A stretch of 64,000 bases of DNA from Syntrophus aciditrophicus SB (lineage in GTDB: Bacteria > Desulfobacterota > Syntrophia > Syntrophales > Syntrophaceae), in NCBI RefSeq assembly GCF_000013405.1, contig NC_007759.1, forward strand, positions 2,419,001 through 2,483,000. Reading direction: 5' to 3'. A program made the translations under genes and the position numbers. Of this stretch, positions 24,713 to 33,405 are shown piece by piece. Position 1 is the first letter of the stretch, and each line of letters opens with the position of its first letter. Under the pieces are notes generated by a model. It searched no databases. It saw only the letters and a program-made list of their open reading frames with translations, and was not told the DNA's origin.

Positions 24713-25855
24713 TTGAAAAGCAGCAGATCCGGAGAAAGGCTGCTTCAAGGCAGCGAGGCTGTTGCGGAAGCCGCCCTGCGGGCCGGTTGCCGCTTTTTTG
24801 CAGGCTATCCCATTACACCGGCAACGGAAATCGCGGAAATCATGTCTGTGAGGCTGCCGGCCGTCAATGGCACATTCATCCAGATGGAAGACGAGATCGC
24901 CAGCATGGGGGCTATAATCGGGGCTTCCCTTGCCGGCACGAAATCGATGACCGCCACTTCGGGGCCCGGCTTTTCACTCATGCAGGAGAACCTGGGATAT
25001 GCCATCATGGCCGAAATCCCCTGCGTCGTTGTCAATGTCATGCGCGGTGGACCGAGTACGGGGCTCCCCACCATGCCGTCTCAGGGTGACGTGATGCAGG
25101 CCCGGTGGGGCACACATGGAGACCACCCCATTCTTGTCCTTTCAGCATCGACAGTCCGTGAATGCTACGACTTCACCCTCCGTGCCTTCAACCTCTCCGA
25201 AGAGTTCAGAATCCCCGTCATTCTTCTTCTCGACGAAATTGTGGTCCACATGCGCGAGAAGGTGGCGCTTCCGCCCGAAGGTGAGGCGTTGACCGTTGAA
25301 AGGCCGCGCCCCCGGGTTCCGCCCGAGTGGTATATTCCCTACGAGGACACCCCTGCAGGCATTCCCGCCATGGCTGATTTCGGAGAAGGCTATCGATACC
25401 ACGTGACCGGCCTGGCCCATGATATCAGGGGGTTTCCCACGGAAAGGCCGGACGAAATCGGGCCGCTCATGGCAAGGCTTTTCAGAAAGATCAGTCAGAG
25501 GATGGCGGACATTCACAGCGGGGATTTCTATCAGACTGAAGATGCCGGAATCGTCATTATCGCCTACGGAAGCGTTGCCCGCACCGCGAGGCGCAGCGTC
25601 CGGATCTTGAGAGAAAGAGGAATTCAAGCCGGATTGTTGAAATTGAACACGCTCTGGCCTTTCATGAGAAAAGCCGTGGAAAGTCTGCTCCCCACGGCAC
25701 GGATACTGGTGGTTCCTGAAATGAATGTGGGCCAGATCTCGCGGGAAGTGAAGCGAGTCAATCAGGGAAGGGCCCGGGTTGTGGGAGTGAACAAGATGGA
25801 CGGCACCCTGATCACGCCCGACGAAATCCTCGAAAGGGTCATGGAGATTGTATGA
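24713..25855 (+). CDS. korA: 2-oxoacid:ferredoxin oxidoreductase, alpha subunit
   Basis: A 380-residue subunit with FAGYPITPATEIAEIM near residue 24, the domain I signature, QMEDEIASMGAIIGAS, and a C-terminal domain with IAYGSVARTARRSV and LLKLNTLWPF. Length and layout fit the alpha subunit of 2-oxoglutarate-type enzymes. The start is a TTG at 24713 directly behind GGAGGGATAGA and two bases after the ferredoxin gene. The longer in-frame ATG at 24662 lies inside that gene with no ribosome site. It acts with KorB, KorC and KorD in the cytoplasm to oxidise a 2-oxoacid to its CoA ester. Confidence 0.92.
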   Translation: MKSSRSGERLLQGSEAVAEAALRAGCRFFAGYPITPATEIAEIMSVRLPAVNGTFIQMEDEIASMGAIIGASLAGTKSMTATSGPGFSLMQENLGYAIMAEIPCVVVNVMRGGPSTGLPTMPSQGDVMQARWGTHGDHPILVLSASTVRECYDFTLRAFNLSEEFRIPVILLLDEIVVHMREKVALPPEGEALTVERPRPRVPPEWYIPYEDTPAGIPAMADFGEGYRYHVTGLAHDIRGFPTERPDEIGPLMARLFRKISQRMADIHSGDFYQTEDAGIVIIAYGSVARTARRSVRILRERGIQAGLLKLNTLWPFMRKAVESLLPTARILVVPEMNVGQISREVKRVNQGRARVVGVNKMDGTLITPDEILERVMEIV

Positions 25856-26781
25856 CCACTGAAGTGACCAAACTGATCCACAAGTATCTCCGGCATGACA
25901 AGAAGTTTCCCCATGTGTGGTGTCCGGGCTGCGGAATCGGCATTATTCTGGGATCCCTCATCCGTGCCATAGACAGAACGGGCCTGGAAAAGAATGACGT
26001 CGTTCTTGTCTCCGGCATAGGCTGCTCCGGGAGGCTTCCTGTTTATGTCGACTTCAATACCCTTCATACAACCCACGGCAGGGCACTGACCTTTGCCACC
26101 GGCATCAAGCTCGCCAAACCCCGGCTTAAGGTCATTGTCATCATGGGTGACGGCGACGCGGTGGCCATAGGAGGAAACCACTTCATTCACGCGGCCAGAC
26201 GGAACATCGATCTTACGGCAATCATCGTGAACAACGGCATCTATGGCATGACCGGCGGGCAGTATTCGCCAACCACCCCCTATGGAATGACTTCGACGAC
26301 GAGCCGCTACACAAACATCGAGCATGCTTTTTACATCGCGGAACTGGCGGTGACCGCCGGGGCCGCCTTTGTGGGGCGAGGCACCGTGTTCCATGTCGCC
26401 ATGCTCGACAGCCTTATGGAGAAAGCATTTATGAAGCAGGGATTCTCGGTCGTTGAAGTGGTCTCCCATTGCCATACCTATTACGGAAAACTGAACCGAA
26501 TGGGAGATGCCGTAGAAATGCTCAAATGGCAGCGGGATCACGCCGTCCCGATCGGCGCGGCCGGCCTTGCCCCTCTGGATGGCGAACCCGCAGGATATTC
26601 ATCCTCCAGGTTTGTTCCCTGGTTTACAGGTCCTGCTGGTTCGGCGTCGGACTCAGGAAGAACGATGCCGCCTCCGCCGGACAAATTCACCATCGGGGTG
26701 CTTGCTGACCGGGATATGCCTGCTTACGAGGAGGAGTACGAGAAAATCAGAAAGCGAGCCAGAGAAGCAGAGGAAAAGTAG
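25852..26781 (+). CDS. korB: 2-oxoacid:ferredoxin oxidoreductase, beta (TPP) subunit
   Basis: A 309-residue thiamine-diphosphate-binding subunit. It begins with HVWCPGCGIGIILGSLIRAI, the usual signature with cluster or TPP-proximal cysteines. The TPP/Mg motif runs from GDGDAVAIGGNHFIHAARRN to VNNGIYGMTGGQYSPTTP. Length and motifs agree with the beta subunit of 2-oxoglutarate or 2-oxoisovalerate enzymes rather than pyruvate enzymes. The start overlaps the korA stop (ATGA), indicating coupled translation. The adjacent succinyl-CoA synthetase genes favour 2-oxoglutarate as substrate. Confidence 0.92.
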   Translation: MTTEVTKLIHKYLRHDKKFPHVWCPGCGIGIILGSLIRAIDRTGLEKNDVVLVSGIGCSGRLPVYVDFNTLHTTHGRALTFATGIKLAKPRLKVIVIMGDGDAVAIGGNHFIHAARRNIDLTAIIVNNGIYGMTGGQYSPTTPYGMTSTTSRYTNIEHAFYIAELAVTAGAAFVGRGTVFHVAMLDSLMEKAFMKQGFSVVEVVSHCHTYYGKLNRMGDAVEMLKWQRDHAVPIGAAGLAPLDGEPAGYSSSRFVPWFTGPAGSASDSGRTMPPPPDKFTIGVLADRDMPAYEEEYEKIRKRAREAEEK

Positions 26782-27363
26782 ATGAGGTACGATATCAGGC
26801 TTTCCGGATCTGGAGGCCAGGGGATCATTGTCATGGGAATTGTGCTCGCCGAAGCGATCGGCGTTTATGATGGAAAGCATGTGGCCCAGACGCAGAGCTA
26901 TGGACCGCAGTCGCGCGGCGGCTCCAGCAAAGCCGAAATCGTCGTCAGCGATGAAGAAATAGACTATCCCGAGGCGATGAAACTGGACCTGCTTCTGGCG
27001 ATGAATCAGATCTCGTGCGATGAGTATTACACGGATTTGAAGCCTGAAGGCTTATTGATCGCCGATTCCACCTTTGTGACCCAATTGCCTGTTTCGCGGG
27101 CTTTTGTCATCCCCTTTACGAGAATCGCCAGGGAAAAGCTCAATCAGGAATCCACGGCAAATATGATCGCCATCGGAACACTTCCCATCCTTACCGGAAT
27201 CGTATCACCGCGGGCTCTTGAAAGGGCAATACGGGAACGACTGCCCGGGGCCGAGGATCTCAACTTAAAGGCCATGCGCGCGGGCATGGCTGCCGCGCGA
27301 AAGGCTGCACGGAAAGCGGCGGGTGCGACGCGACGGATTGCATGGGAAAATGAAGATTTATGA
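26782..27363 (+). CDS. korC: 2-oxoacid:ferredoxin oxidoreductase, gamma subunit
   Basis: A 193-residue gamma subunit with the start DIRLSGSGGQGIIVMGIVLA, QTQSYGPQSRGGSSKAEI and AMNQISCDEY, all diagnostic. It helps close the active site and bind CoA. It begins immediately after the korB stop codon. Its 3' end overlaps the next gene by 14 bases, so the whole set is translated as a coupled operon. Confidence 0.93.
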   Translation: MRYDIRLSGSGGQGIIVMGIVLAEAIGVYDGKHVAQTQSYGPQSRGGSSKAEIVVSDEEIDYPEAMKLDLLLAMNQISCDEYYTDLKPEGLLIADSTFVTQLPVSRAFVIPFTRIAREKLNQESTANMIAIGTLPILTGIVSPRALERAIRERLPGAEDLNLKAMRAGMAAARKAARKAAGATRRIAWENEDL

Positions 27364-28519
27364 ATATCAGGTAAAAGAGTTTTTCCGCAGCTTCGGCATA
27401 CCCACACCCCGGGGTGCTGCAGGAAAGACATCGGATGAAATTGTCACCGCCGCGCGATCGCTCGGCGTCATGCCGGTTGTCCTGAAGTCACAGATCAAGG
27501 CGGGAGGCAGAGGCAAGGCCGGGGGAATCCGGACCGCAAACACCCTGGAAGAGGCGGGCCTGCAGGCAATTGATCTTCTCGGCAGCCGGCTGGTGACAGC
27601 TCAAACCGGACCGGCCGGGGAGCAGGTCAACAGCCTGCTCCTGGAAGAACGCATTGACCACGAACGGGAACTCTATGTGGGAATTCTGGTGGACAGGGAA
27701 ACAGGGAGGCCGGCTCTTCTGGTCAGCGGCGAAGGCGGTGTTGATATCGAAAAACTCGGCCGCGAAGCGCCGGGACAGATTCTCTGCGAATCCATTGATC
27801 CTGCTTACGGCCTGCGGTCGTTTCAAGCTTCACGCGTCTTTCTTTCCCTTGGGCTTCCGTCTGCTTCAGCAGCCCGCTGCGCGGAATTGTCTCTGAGCCT
27901 CTACAGGCTGTTCATGGAAATGGACTGTTCCGATGTGGAGATCAATCCCCTCGCCCTCACGACATCGGGAGAACCCGTCGCCCTGGATGGCAAAGTCAAT
28001 GTAGACGACAACGCCCTGTACCGTCACCCGCCCCTGGCCTCCCTGCATGAGAAGGAAGAGGAGAACGCCCTGGAAGCCGCCGCGTCGGCGCTGGGATTGA
28101 ATTACATCAAATTGAACGGCAGTGTGGGCTGCATGGTGAACGGGGCCGGGCTGGCCATGGCGACCATGGATCTCATCAAGATGACAGGCGCCGAGCCGGC
28201 GAATTTTCTCGATGTGGGAGGAGGGGCGAGCGTTTCCAGGATCAGAGAGGGGCTTCGAATCGTCCTTGCCGACAGGAATGTCAAGATACTCTTCGTCAAC
28301 ATCTTCGGTGGCATACTCCGCTGCGACACCGTCGCCGAGGGTATTGCCCAGGGCGTAAGAGACCTGTCCATCAGCGTTCCGGTGGTGATCCGACTGGAGG
28401 GAACCAACAGGGATGAGGGACTGAAGATTCTATCCTCCTCAGGGCTCAATTTTATCCAGGTAACCGACCTGAGGGAAGCCGTACTGCGGATCGGAGAAGA
28501 GGTCGCGAGGGCGGGATGA
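27350..28519 (+). CDS. sucC: Succinate-CoA ligase (ADP-forming), beta subunit
   Basis: A 389-residue ATP-grasp subunit. Visible are [20 protein letters not shown] at the N-terminus, the nucleotide-binding [32 protein letters not shown], and the C-terminal GGASVSRI and [12 protein letters not shown] segments. It couples cleavage of succinyl-CoA to phosphorylation of ADP. The start at 27350 aligns with the family; the frame opens at 27323 inside korC without a site. With SucD it turns the thioester made by KorABCD into ATP, a short substrate-level phosphorylation route. Confidence 0.95.
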   Translation: MKIYEYQVKEFFRSFGIPTPRGAAGKTSDEIVTAARSLGVMPVVLKSQIKAGGRGKAGGIRTANTLEEAGLQAIDLLGSRLVTAQTGPAGEQVNSLLLEERIDHERELYVGILVDRETGRPALLVSGEGGVDIEKLGREAPGQILCESIDPAYGLRSFQASRVFLSLGLPSASAARCAELSLSLYRLFMEMDCSDVEINPLALTTSGEPVALDGKVNVDDNALYRHPPLASLHEKEEENALEAAASALGLNYIKLNGSVGCMVNGAGLAMATMDLIKMTGAEPANFLDVGGGASVSRIREGLRIVLADRNVKILFVNIFGGILRCDTVAEGIAQGVRDLSISVPVVIRLEGTNRDEGLKILSSSGLNFIQVTDLREAVLRIGEEVARAG

Positions 28520-29391
28520 GCATTCTCATCAATGAGAATACGCGCGTGGCAGTGCAGGGGATTACAGGAACCGAAGGCGCTTTTCACGCGCGCCGGATGA
28601 TCGAATACGGGACTAAGGTCGTTGCCGGCGTCACACCGGGAAAAGGCGGACTTGTCCATGACGGCGTGCCGGTTTTTGATTCAATGCGGGAGGCGGCACA
28701 GGAGACGGCCCCCGACGTCTCGGTGATTTTTGTGCCTGCCCCTTACGCCGCCGATGCAGTCATGGAGGCTACGGAGGCGGGGATAAAGCTGGTGGTCTGC
28801 CCTGCCGAAGGAATCCCCGTGCTTGATACGGTTCTTGCCCGCCGCTATCTTGAAGAAAGAAAGGTGATGCTTATCGGCCCCAATACACCGGGCATTATTT
28901 CACCGGGCAAGTGTAAGGTCGGCCTGATGGCCGGATATATTCACCGTCAGGGATCCGTGGGGGTCGTTTCCAGAAGCGGGACGCTGACCTACGAAGCCGT
29001 TCACCAGTTGAGCCGGAAGGGAATCGGGCAGTCGACCTGTCTCGGCATTGGGGGTGATCCTGTTGTCGGACTTTCTTTTGTCGATATTCTTCAACTTTAC
29101 GAGGAAGATCCGGGGACCAAGGCCGTCGTCCTCATCGGCGAAATTGGAGGCAGTATGGAGGAAAAGGCGGCGGAATTCTTCAGAACGACGATGACGAAAC
29201 CCCTGATCGCCTACATCGCCGGCGTGACGGCCCCCCCGGAACGGCGCATGGGCCACGCGGGGGCCATCATTTCCAGGAACCGCGGAGGGGCTCAGGAAAA
29301 GATCCGGGCCTTGGAGGATGCCGGGGTCATTGTGGTAAGAAATCCCGCGGAAATCGGCGATATCGTGGAAAGCGCACTCCATCTACGGTGA
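28516..29391 (+). CDS. sucD: Succinate-CoA ligase (ADP-forming), alpha subunit
   Basis: A 291-residue alpha subunit with the CoA-binding start [55 protein letters not shown] and the phosphohistidine loop [18 protein letters not shown] near 250. The start codon overlaps the sucC stop (ATGA). It is the last gene of the korDABC-sucCD operon. Other family members that take different acyl-CoAs exist, so the true substrate could be another acyl-CoA if the Kor enzyme accepts another 2-oxoacid. Confidence 0.95.
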   Translation: MSILINENTRVAVQGITGTEGAFHARRMIEYGTKVVAGVTPGKGGLVHDGVPVFDSMREAAQETAPDVSVIFVPAPYAADAVMEATEAGIKLVVCPAEGIPVLDTVLARRYLEERKVMLIGPNTPGIISPGKCKVGLMAGYIHRQGSVGVVSRSGTLTYEAVHQLSRKGIGQSTCLGIGGDPVVGLSFVDILQLYEEDPGTKAVVLIGEIGGSMEEKAAEFFRTTMTKPLIAYIAGVTAPPERRMGHAGAIISRNRGGAQEKIRALEDAGVIVVRNPAEIGDIVESALHLR

Positions 29392-29495
29392 GGCCCCGGG
29401 CTGTCTCCACAGCCGTTGACAATATCTCTTTTCAATCTTTTATCCCCGTGTTAAAAATGAATTGTTGCATACCCTTTATTCAAGGAGGACTGACT

Positions 29496-30182
29496 ATGAA
29501 AAGATTTTGCAGATTACTGGTCTTATTCGGTTTAGTTGCTTTCCTTCTTTTAGCCACGGCGCCAGCGGCGTCGGCACAGAAACCAGGGCCGTATATCGGG
29601 GTATTCGGGGGGCTTGCAATCCCTGATGATCTGCGGTGGGGATGGGGTGACTACTACGATGACTGGGGTTACGACGAAGACCCCGATGAAAGCTGGGCGC
29701 TCGGAGTCAAATTTGGATATATATTCCCACAACTCAGCTACATGGCTTTCGAACTGGAGTATACCTGTCTGGGAGACCAGGATTATGGTCAGACATGGTC
29801 CTATAGAAGATCAAACGGCGATCAGGTCATAGATAGCTACGACGGCGATTTCAGCGCCCACAACGTGATGGCCAACCTCCTGTTCCGTTATCCGTATGGC
29901 AGGGTCCACCCGTATGTGGGATTCGGCCTTGGCCTGTCGATGGGCAATATTACAGAAAAAGGAACACGCGAGGTTAATGGTCAGCTATATGATTCATACG
30001 ACATCGATGAAGATGACGCGGCCTTCGCGACTCAGTTTATTCTTGGAGTCAACTTTGAAATCGCACCGAACCTTTCCGCCGAACTCGCCTACAAATATTT
30101 TTACAGTGAATACGACATAATCAATTATGATATTGAAGCGGAGGATCACCTGTTCACCCTGGGCCTCAACGTTCACTTTTAA
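29496..30182 (+). CDS. Outer-membrane beta-barrel protein (family F, copy 1)
   Basis: A 228-residue outer-membrane protein. The signal peptide KRFCRLLVLFGLVAFLLLAT ends near SAQ. The mature part alternates aromatic and polar residues in eight or so strands (YIGVFGGLAIPDD, WALGVKFGYIFP, FELEYTCLGDQDY, VHPYVGFGLGLSMGNI, NLSAELAYKYFY) and closes with GLNVHF, ending in phenylalanine as barrels do. Asp/Tyr-rich loops (WGWGDYYDDWGYDEDPDE) are prominent. AAGGAGGACTGACT precedes the ATG at 29496. It resembles the protein at 32806-33405 in the strands AHNVMANLLFRYPYGRVHPY and NHAIVLG/DHLFTLG. Confidence 0.85.
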   Translation: MKRFCRLLVLFGLVAFLLLATAPAASAQKPGPYIGVFGGLAIPDDLRWGWGDYYDDWGYDEDPDESWALGVKFGYIFPQLSYMAFELEYTCLGDQDYGQTWSYRRSNGDQVIDSYDGDFSAHNVMANLLFRYPYGRVHPYVGFGLGLSMGNITEKGTREVNGQLYDSYDIDEDDAAFATQFILGVNFEIAPNLSAELAYKYFYSEYDIINYDIEAEDHLFTLGLNVHF

Positions 30183-30208
30183 ACCTAACACACCTTTGAA
30201 AATGGATT

Positions 30209-30243
30209 TAAAAAAAGGAGAGTCGCTAAGGCCTCCTTTTTTT
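30209..30243 (+). terminator. Rho-independent terminator after the barrel gene
   Basis: AAAAAAAGGAG and CTCCTTTTTTT pair around a small loop (AGTCGCTAAGGC), with long A and T runs, 26 bases after the stop codon. Confidence 0.85.
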
Positions 30244-30310
30244 ATTTTTTGCGCGCACGGCATGTATGCAAAAAAAAGACAGAACCGATTTGACCCTGTC
30301 TTTTTCTGAA

Positions 30311-30385
30311 TGGAGGCGACGTCTGGATTCGAACCAGAGAATATGGTTTTGCAAGCCATTGCCTTAACCACTTGGCTACGTCGCC
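30311..30385 (-). tRNA. tRNA-Cys (anticodon GCA), with encoded CCA
   Basis: On the minus strand the sequence folds as a tRNA: acceptor GGCGACG/CGTCGCC, D-arm GCCAAGTGGTTAAGGC, anticodon loop TTGCAAA with GCA, T-arm CTGGTTCGAATCCAG, discriminator T and an encoded CCA. The acceptor and T stems pair fully. A CRP-type palindrome with the conserved promoter geometry lies about 70 bases upstream. Confidence 0.97.
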
Positions 30386-30454
30386 GTTTTATCTATACGA
30401 ACCGCGCTTTTTCCGAACATCCTGCCCTTCTTCAAGGCATCTTTGTTCGATTTC

Positions 30455-30507
30455 AAGATATCTTAATTATAGATTTTCTACAATAGGGCCAATGTGATAG
30501 GTCTCAC
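30455..30507 (-). promoter_or_regulatory. Single CRP-type palindrome and promoter before tRNA-Cys (copy 3)
   Basis: On the minus strand TGTGAGACCTATCACA (core 30494-30507, the most symmetrical of the six) is followed by exactly 10 bases (ATTGGCCCTA), TTGTAG (30478-30483), a 17-base spacer and TATCTT (30455-30460). There is no second palindrome here. The next feature downstream is tRNA-Cys. Confidence 0.6.
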
Positions 30508-30584
30508 ACAGACAAAGCCAAATGTCATTTTCCATGGTCCTCCATTCTATGCTGTTACCGTGCAGGTACTTCTTTTTCATTCTT

Positions 30585-31943
30585 CTATTCCGCCGCGGGC
30601 GGTTCATCCGAAACGGCACCCTGATATTCGGGCTTTATAAACAGATAATACAACCGGCCTTCCTTATAGGTCTGCCCTGCCAGCCTTCCGGCAGTATCGC
30701 CTTGCCCCATATAGATGTCGCACCTGCCTGGCGCACGGATAGCGCCACCGGTATCCTGATCCAGTGCAAACCCCTGATACGGCTCCTGAGCCACCACATT
30801 GCCGTTCGCCCGTGGCAGGATAGTGGATATAAAGGCCAGACACGCCCGGGGATAGATCGATTTGTCGGTGGCTATGGTGCGCAAAGCCGTCACCGGTTCA
30901 TTGATCGATCCCCTCGGTATACCGTCTGTGATTCGGAAGAAGACAAAGCGGGGATTAATTCCGGTATATTCCGCCACCTTTTCCGGGTGGGCCTTGAAGT
31001 ACGCAATCATCGAGGATAGATTCATCTGGTCTCTCGATATCTTTCCATCATCGACCAGCTTCTGGGCGACGCTTACATACACATGTCCGTTATTTGCGGC
31101 GTAACCGATTCCGACGAACGAACCGTCGGGCTGCCGTATCCTGGCCGAGCCCTGTACATGGGCGATATAGGCCTCGAAGGGATCATCAAGCCACATGATT
31201 TCCCTGCCCTTCAACATCCCGGAGCTTTCGATCTCGGCACGCTGCGGATACGGAACAATGCCGTTGACCGTGCGTCTGCCGAGGGTGACGCCGTCCGGAC
31301 TTTTCACGAGATCATCGGGCTGACTGTACAAGGGATACTTAAAGCGCCCGGCAGGGTCTGTGGAGCCTTCAAATGTCGGAGTGTAGTAGCCGGTAAAGAG
31401 CACGGTTCCCAGGTCATCACAGCCGACAGAAGTATAGACATCGAACTGTTCCCGGATGAGGGCGTTGAGCTGCGCGCCTCTGTAACCGGAAGCGATCAGC
31501 CCGGCAAATGCCTTCAGGCTGTCCTCCGCCTGTTTGTGCTGAATATCGCCGTAGGGGAAAAACTGTCTGCTTGAGGGTTTGCTGAGATAGTTCAGACTGT
31601 TGTTAATGGCCGCCTCCAGATTGGACAGGTCCTCACAGGCCCCGGTAAAGTCCGGTATATCGGCAGGGTCGGTTATTTTCCGCAGGGAAAGTTCCCCCGG
31701 AGGCAGTTGCTTTGAGTAATTCAGCTTTTGAGGCTCCGCCGGCAGATCTCTTGAGGATATCTCTTTTCGAGGCTCCGGTGGCAACTCTTTTGGGGATATC
31801 TGTTCCTGAGGTTCCAGGGGCGGCTGCTTTGAGGGCGCCTGTTTTTGAGGTTCATGCGGCAGTGCCAGGATTCTGGGTTTTTGACACCCGACTGAAAATA
31901 TGACCAGGACCAACGCGATTGTCAGAAAAATTTTTGCCTTCAC
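30585..31943 (-). CDS. mltA: Membrane-bound lytic murein transglycosylase A (MltA)
   Basis: A 452-residue lipoprotein. The lipobox LVIFSVGC lies at residues ~13-20, so the mature protein is anchored to the outer membrane facing the periplasm. Residues ~25-95 are an unusual Pro/Glu/Lys-rich spacer of repeats such as LPPEPRKEIS and LPAEPQKLN. The MltA core follows: FTGYYTPTFEGS, WLDDPFEAYIAHVQGSARI, GYAANNGH, and the 3D domain ending in the catalytic-Asp region FALDQDTGGAIRAPGRCDIY with MGQGDTAGRLAG. It cleaves the peptidoglycan beta-1,4 bond to give 1,6-anhydro-muropeptides. The spacer could let the enzyme reach across the periplasm. Confidence 0.92.
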   Translation of the reverse strand: MKAKIFLTIALVLVIFSVGCQKPRILALPHEPQKQAPSKQPPLEPQEQISPKELPPEPRKEISSRDLPAEPQKLNYSKQLPPGELSLRKITDPADIPDFTGACEDLSNLEAAINNSLNYLSKPSSRQFFPYGDIQHKQAEDSLKAFAGLIASGYRGAQLNALIREQFDVYTSVGCDDLGTVLFTGYYTPTFEGSTDPAGRFKYPLYSQPDDLVKSPDGVTLGRRTVNGIVPYPQRAEIESSGMLKGREIMWLDDPFEAYIAHVQGSARIRQPDGSFVGIGYAANNGHVYVSVAQKLVDDGKISRDQMNLSSMIAYFKAHPEKVAEYTGINPRFVFFRITDGIPRGSINEPVTALRTIATDKSIYPRACLAFISTILPRANGNVVAQEPYQGFALDQDTGGAIRAPGRCDIYMGQGDTAGRLAGQTYKEGRLYYLFIKPEYQGAVSDEPPAAE

Positions 31944-32103
31944 GAATTTACCGGTTTCCTTTCCTGAAGCTGAGTTCTGCTTGCATCATTATCATATAAG
32001 GCCGATTCTTGGTCTTTTTCATGCGATGGCAACCATTGAGCGGCGCCGTCTTCGAAATGGCAGATGAAGTCAATCAGCAACTTGATCCGCTCGCTTCGTT
32101 TTC

Positions 32104-32568
32104 TCATTTAAATTCACCCGTTTCGTCGAAGGGGATACGGATGGAGGGGGATCCCGAATAAAGGCCGCCCTTCAGCCTGTACCTGAATCCTGTGTCGTAG
32201 TTTCCTTTTCTTAACTCCGAAAGCTGCCGGAGGATACTGGTGAGTCCAGTGTAAGCCTCCATTTTGACAATCTTCGTGCTCAGGCGCTCCACCTTGAAGC
32301 TTTGATTGGAGACCCCCCTGGCAAAGGGTTGCCCGTTGATCTCGAGATCGAAGAAAAGCCCGTTGATGACCAGGTCCGTCTCCGTGGGATTCTGGATACG
32401 CAGCTCCATCATAAAAGTCTGCTCCATGAGCCGCATCTCCGTGGGAATGATGTTCACGATATCAACGCGCGGCTTCTCCCCCATCCACATGAGCGAAGCG
32501 CATCCGGACACAAAAACCGCAAAGAACACGACCCATAAAAAACAAACTGAAACAAATTTCCGTCGCAT
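32104..32568 (-). CDS. LEA14-like (WHy-domain) lipoprotein
   Basis: A 154-residue lipoprotein with a lipobox FAVFVSGC at residues ~15-22. The mature part has the LEA-2/WHy layout: VDIVNIIPTEMRLMEQTFMM, LRIQNPTETDLVINGLFFDL, EINGQPFARGVSNQ and a final GLYSGSPSIRIPFDETGEF. In plants such domains are linked to desiccation and pathogen responses; bacterial members are periplasmic and uncharacterised. The ATG at 32568 has AAGGAGCGGAAACC upstream. It follows mltA in the reverse order on the same strand, separated by ~160 bases. Confidence 0.85.
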   Translation of the reverse strand: MRRKFVSVCFLWVVFFAVFVSGCASLMWMGEKPRVDIVNIIPTEMRLMEQTFMMELRIQNPTETDLVINGLFFDLEINGQPFARGVSNQSFKVERLSTKIVKMEAYTGLTSILRQLSELRKGNYDTGFRYRLKGGLYSGSPSIRIPFDETGEFK

Positions 32569-32805
32569 GGTTTCCGCTCCTTTTCTTCCGACGCAGTCGG
32601 ATGACAAGTATGTCGGCAATCTTATTGATTAGGCGATGCTTTTCACGAAGGGAGTATATGAGGAAAAAAATTGTGTGTCAAGACGCGAGGCTTGCAGCCG
32701 CGAGATTAGGAGCTGATCAGGGAAATTTACTTTAAAAGAGGGCATGGCATCAATGCCGACAATTTTTCTGCTTTTCAGGATTTTCGAGGAACATTCCCGA
32801 CTGTT

Positions 32806-33405
32806 TTAGAAATGGTAATTGACGCCTAACACGATTGCATGGTTTTCATCTTTAGCGTCAACATTTTCGTTCTCATATCTGCTGTTTAAATACCGATAGG
32901 CGAGATCGGCCGACCAGTTCGGCAGTATTTCATAATTTATTCCGGTTATAAGCTGCCATGCAAGGGCGTTATCTGATTCTTCAAGTACGTTTGCATTGAT
33001 TTCAGCCCATGAAAAGCCGATGCCGACCCCCGCAAAAGGATAAATCCGCCCCCTGGGATATCTCAGCAGAAAGTTGGCCATCACGTTGTGCGTCTTGTCC
33101 CTGAAATCGGCTTCCGGCTCATCGATATCGTGCTTTTCCAGAAAAGCATACTCCACTTCGGCACCCAGCCACCGGGCAGCAGGAACAACATAACCTTTTT
33201 TAGCCCCGAGAGCCCAGCTTTTATCGATCTTGACCTCTTCAGGAAAAACGGCTCCTTCCGACCGGAGATCAGTGGCAATAACATAGCTGCTGAGGATGCC
33301 CGCATAAAATGGCCCGGCATCTTCGGCCCACGCCCTGGATGCGAAGGGGGCAAGAAGAAATACCGCCGAGCAGAACATCGCCACAATTCTGCAAATTCTC
33401 TTCAT
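32806..33405 (-). CDS. Outer-membrane beta-barrel protein (family F, copy 2)
   Basis: A 199-residue outer-membrane protein with a signal peptide ending near RAWA and barrel strands such as FYAGILSSYVIATDLR, WALGAKKGYVVPA, GAEVEYAFLEKHD, HNVMANFLLRYPRGRIYPFA and WSADLAYRYLNSRYE, closing with NYHF. It matches the barrel at 29496-30182 throughout, but lacks its Tyr/Trp/Asp-rich loop. Barrels of this size probably have eight strands and may be structural or small-molecule pores. The ORF begins at 33405 close to a modest purine-rich site. Confidence 0.82.
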   Translation of the reverse strand: MKRICRIVAMFCSAVFLLAPFASRAWAEDAGPFYAGILSSYVIATDLRSEGAVFPEEVKIDKSWALGAKKGYVVPAARWLGAEVEYAFLEKHDIDEPEADFRDKTHNVMANFLLRYPRGRIYPFAGVGIGFSWAEINANVLEESDNALAWQLITGINYEILPNWSADLAYRYLNSRYENENVDAKDENHAIVLGVNYHF

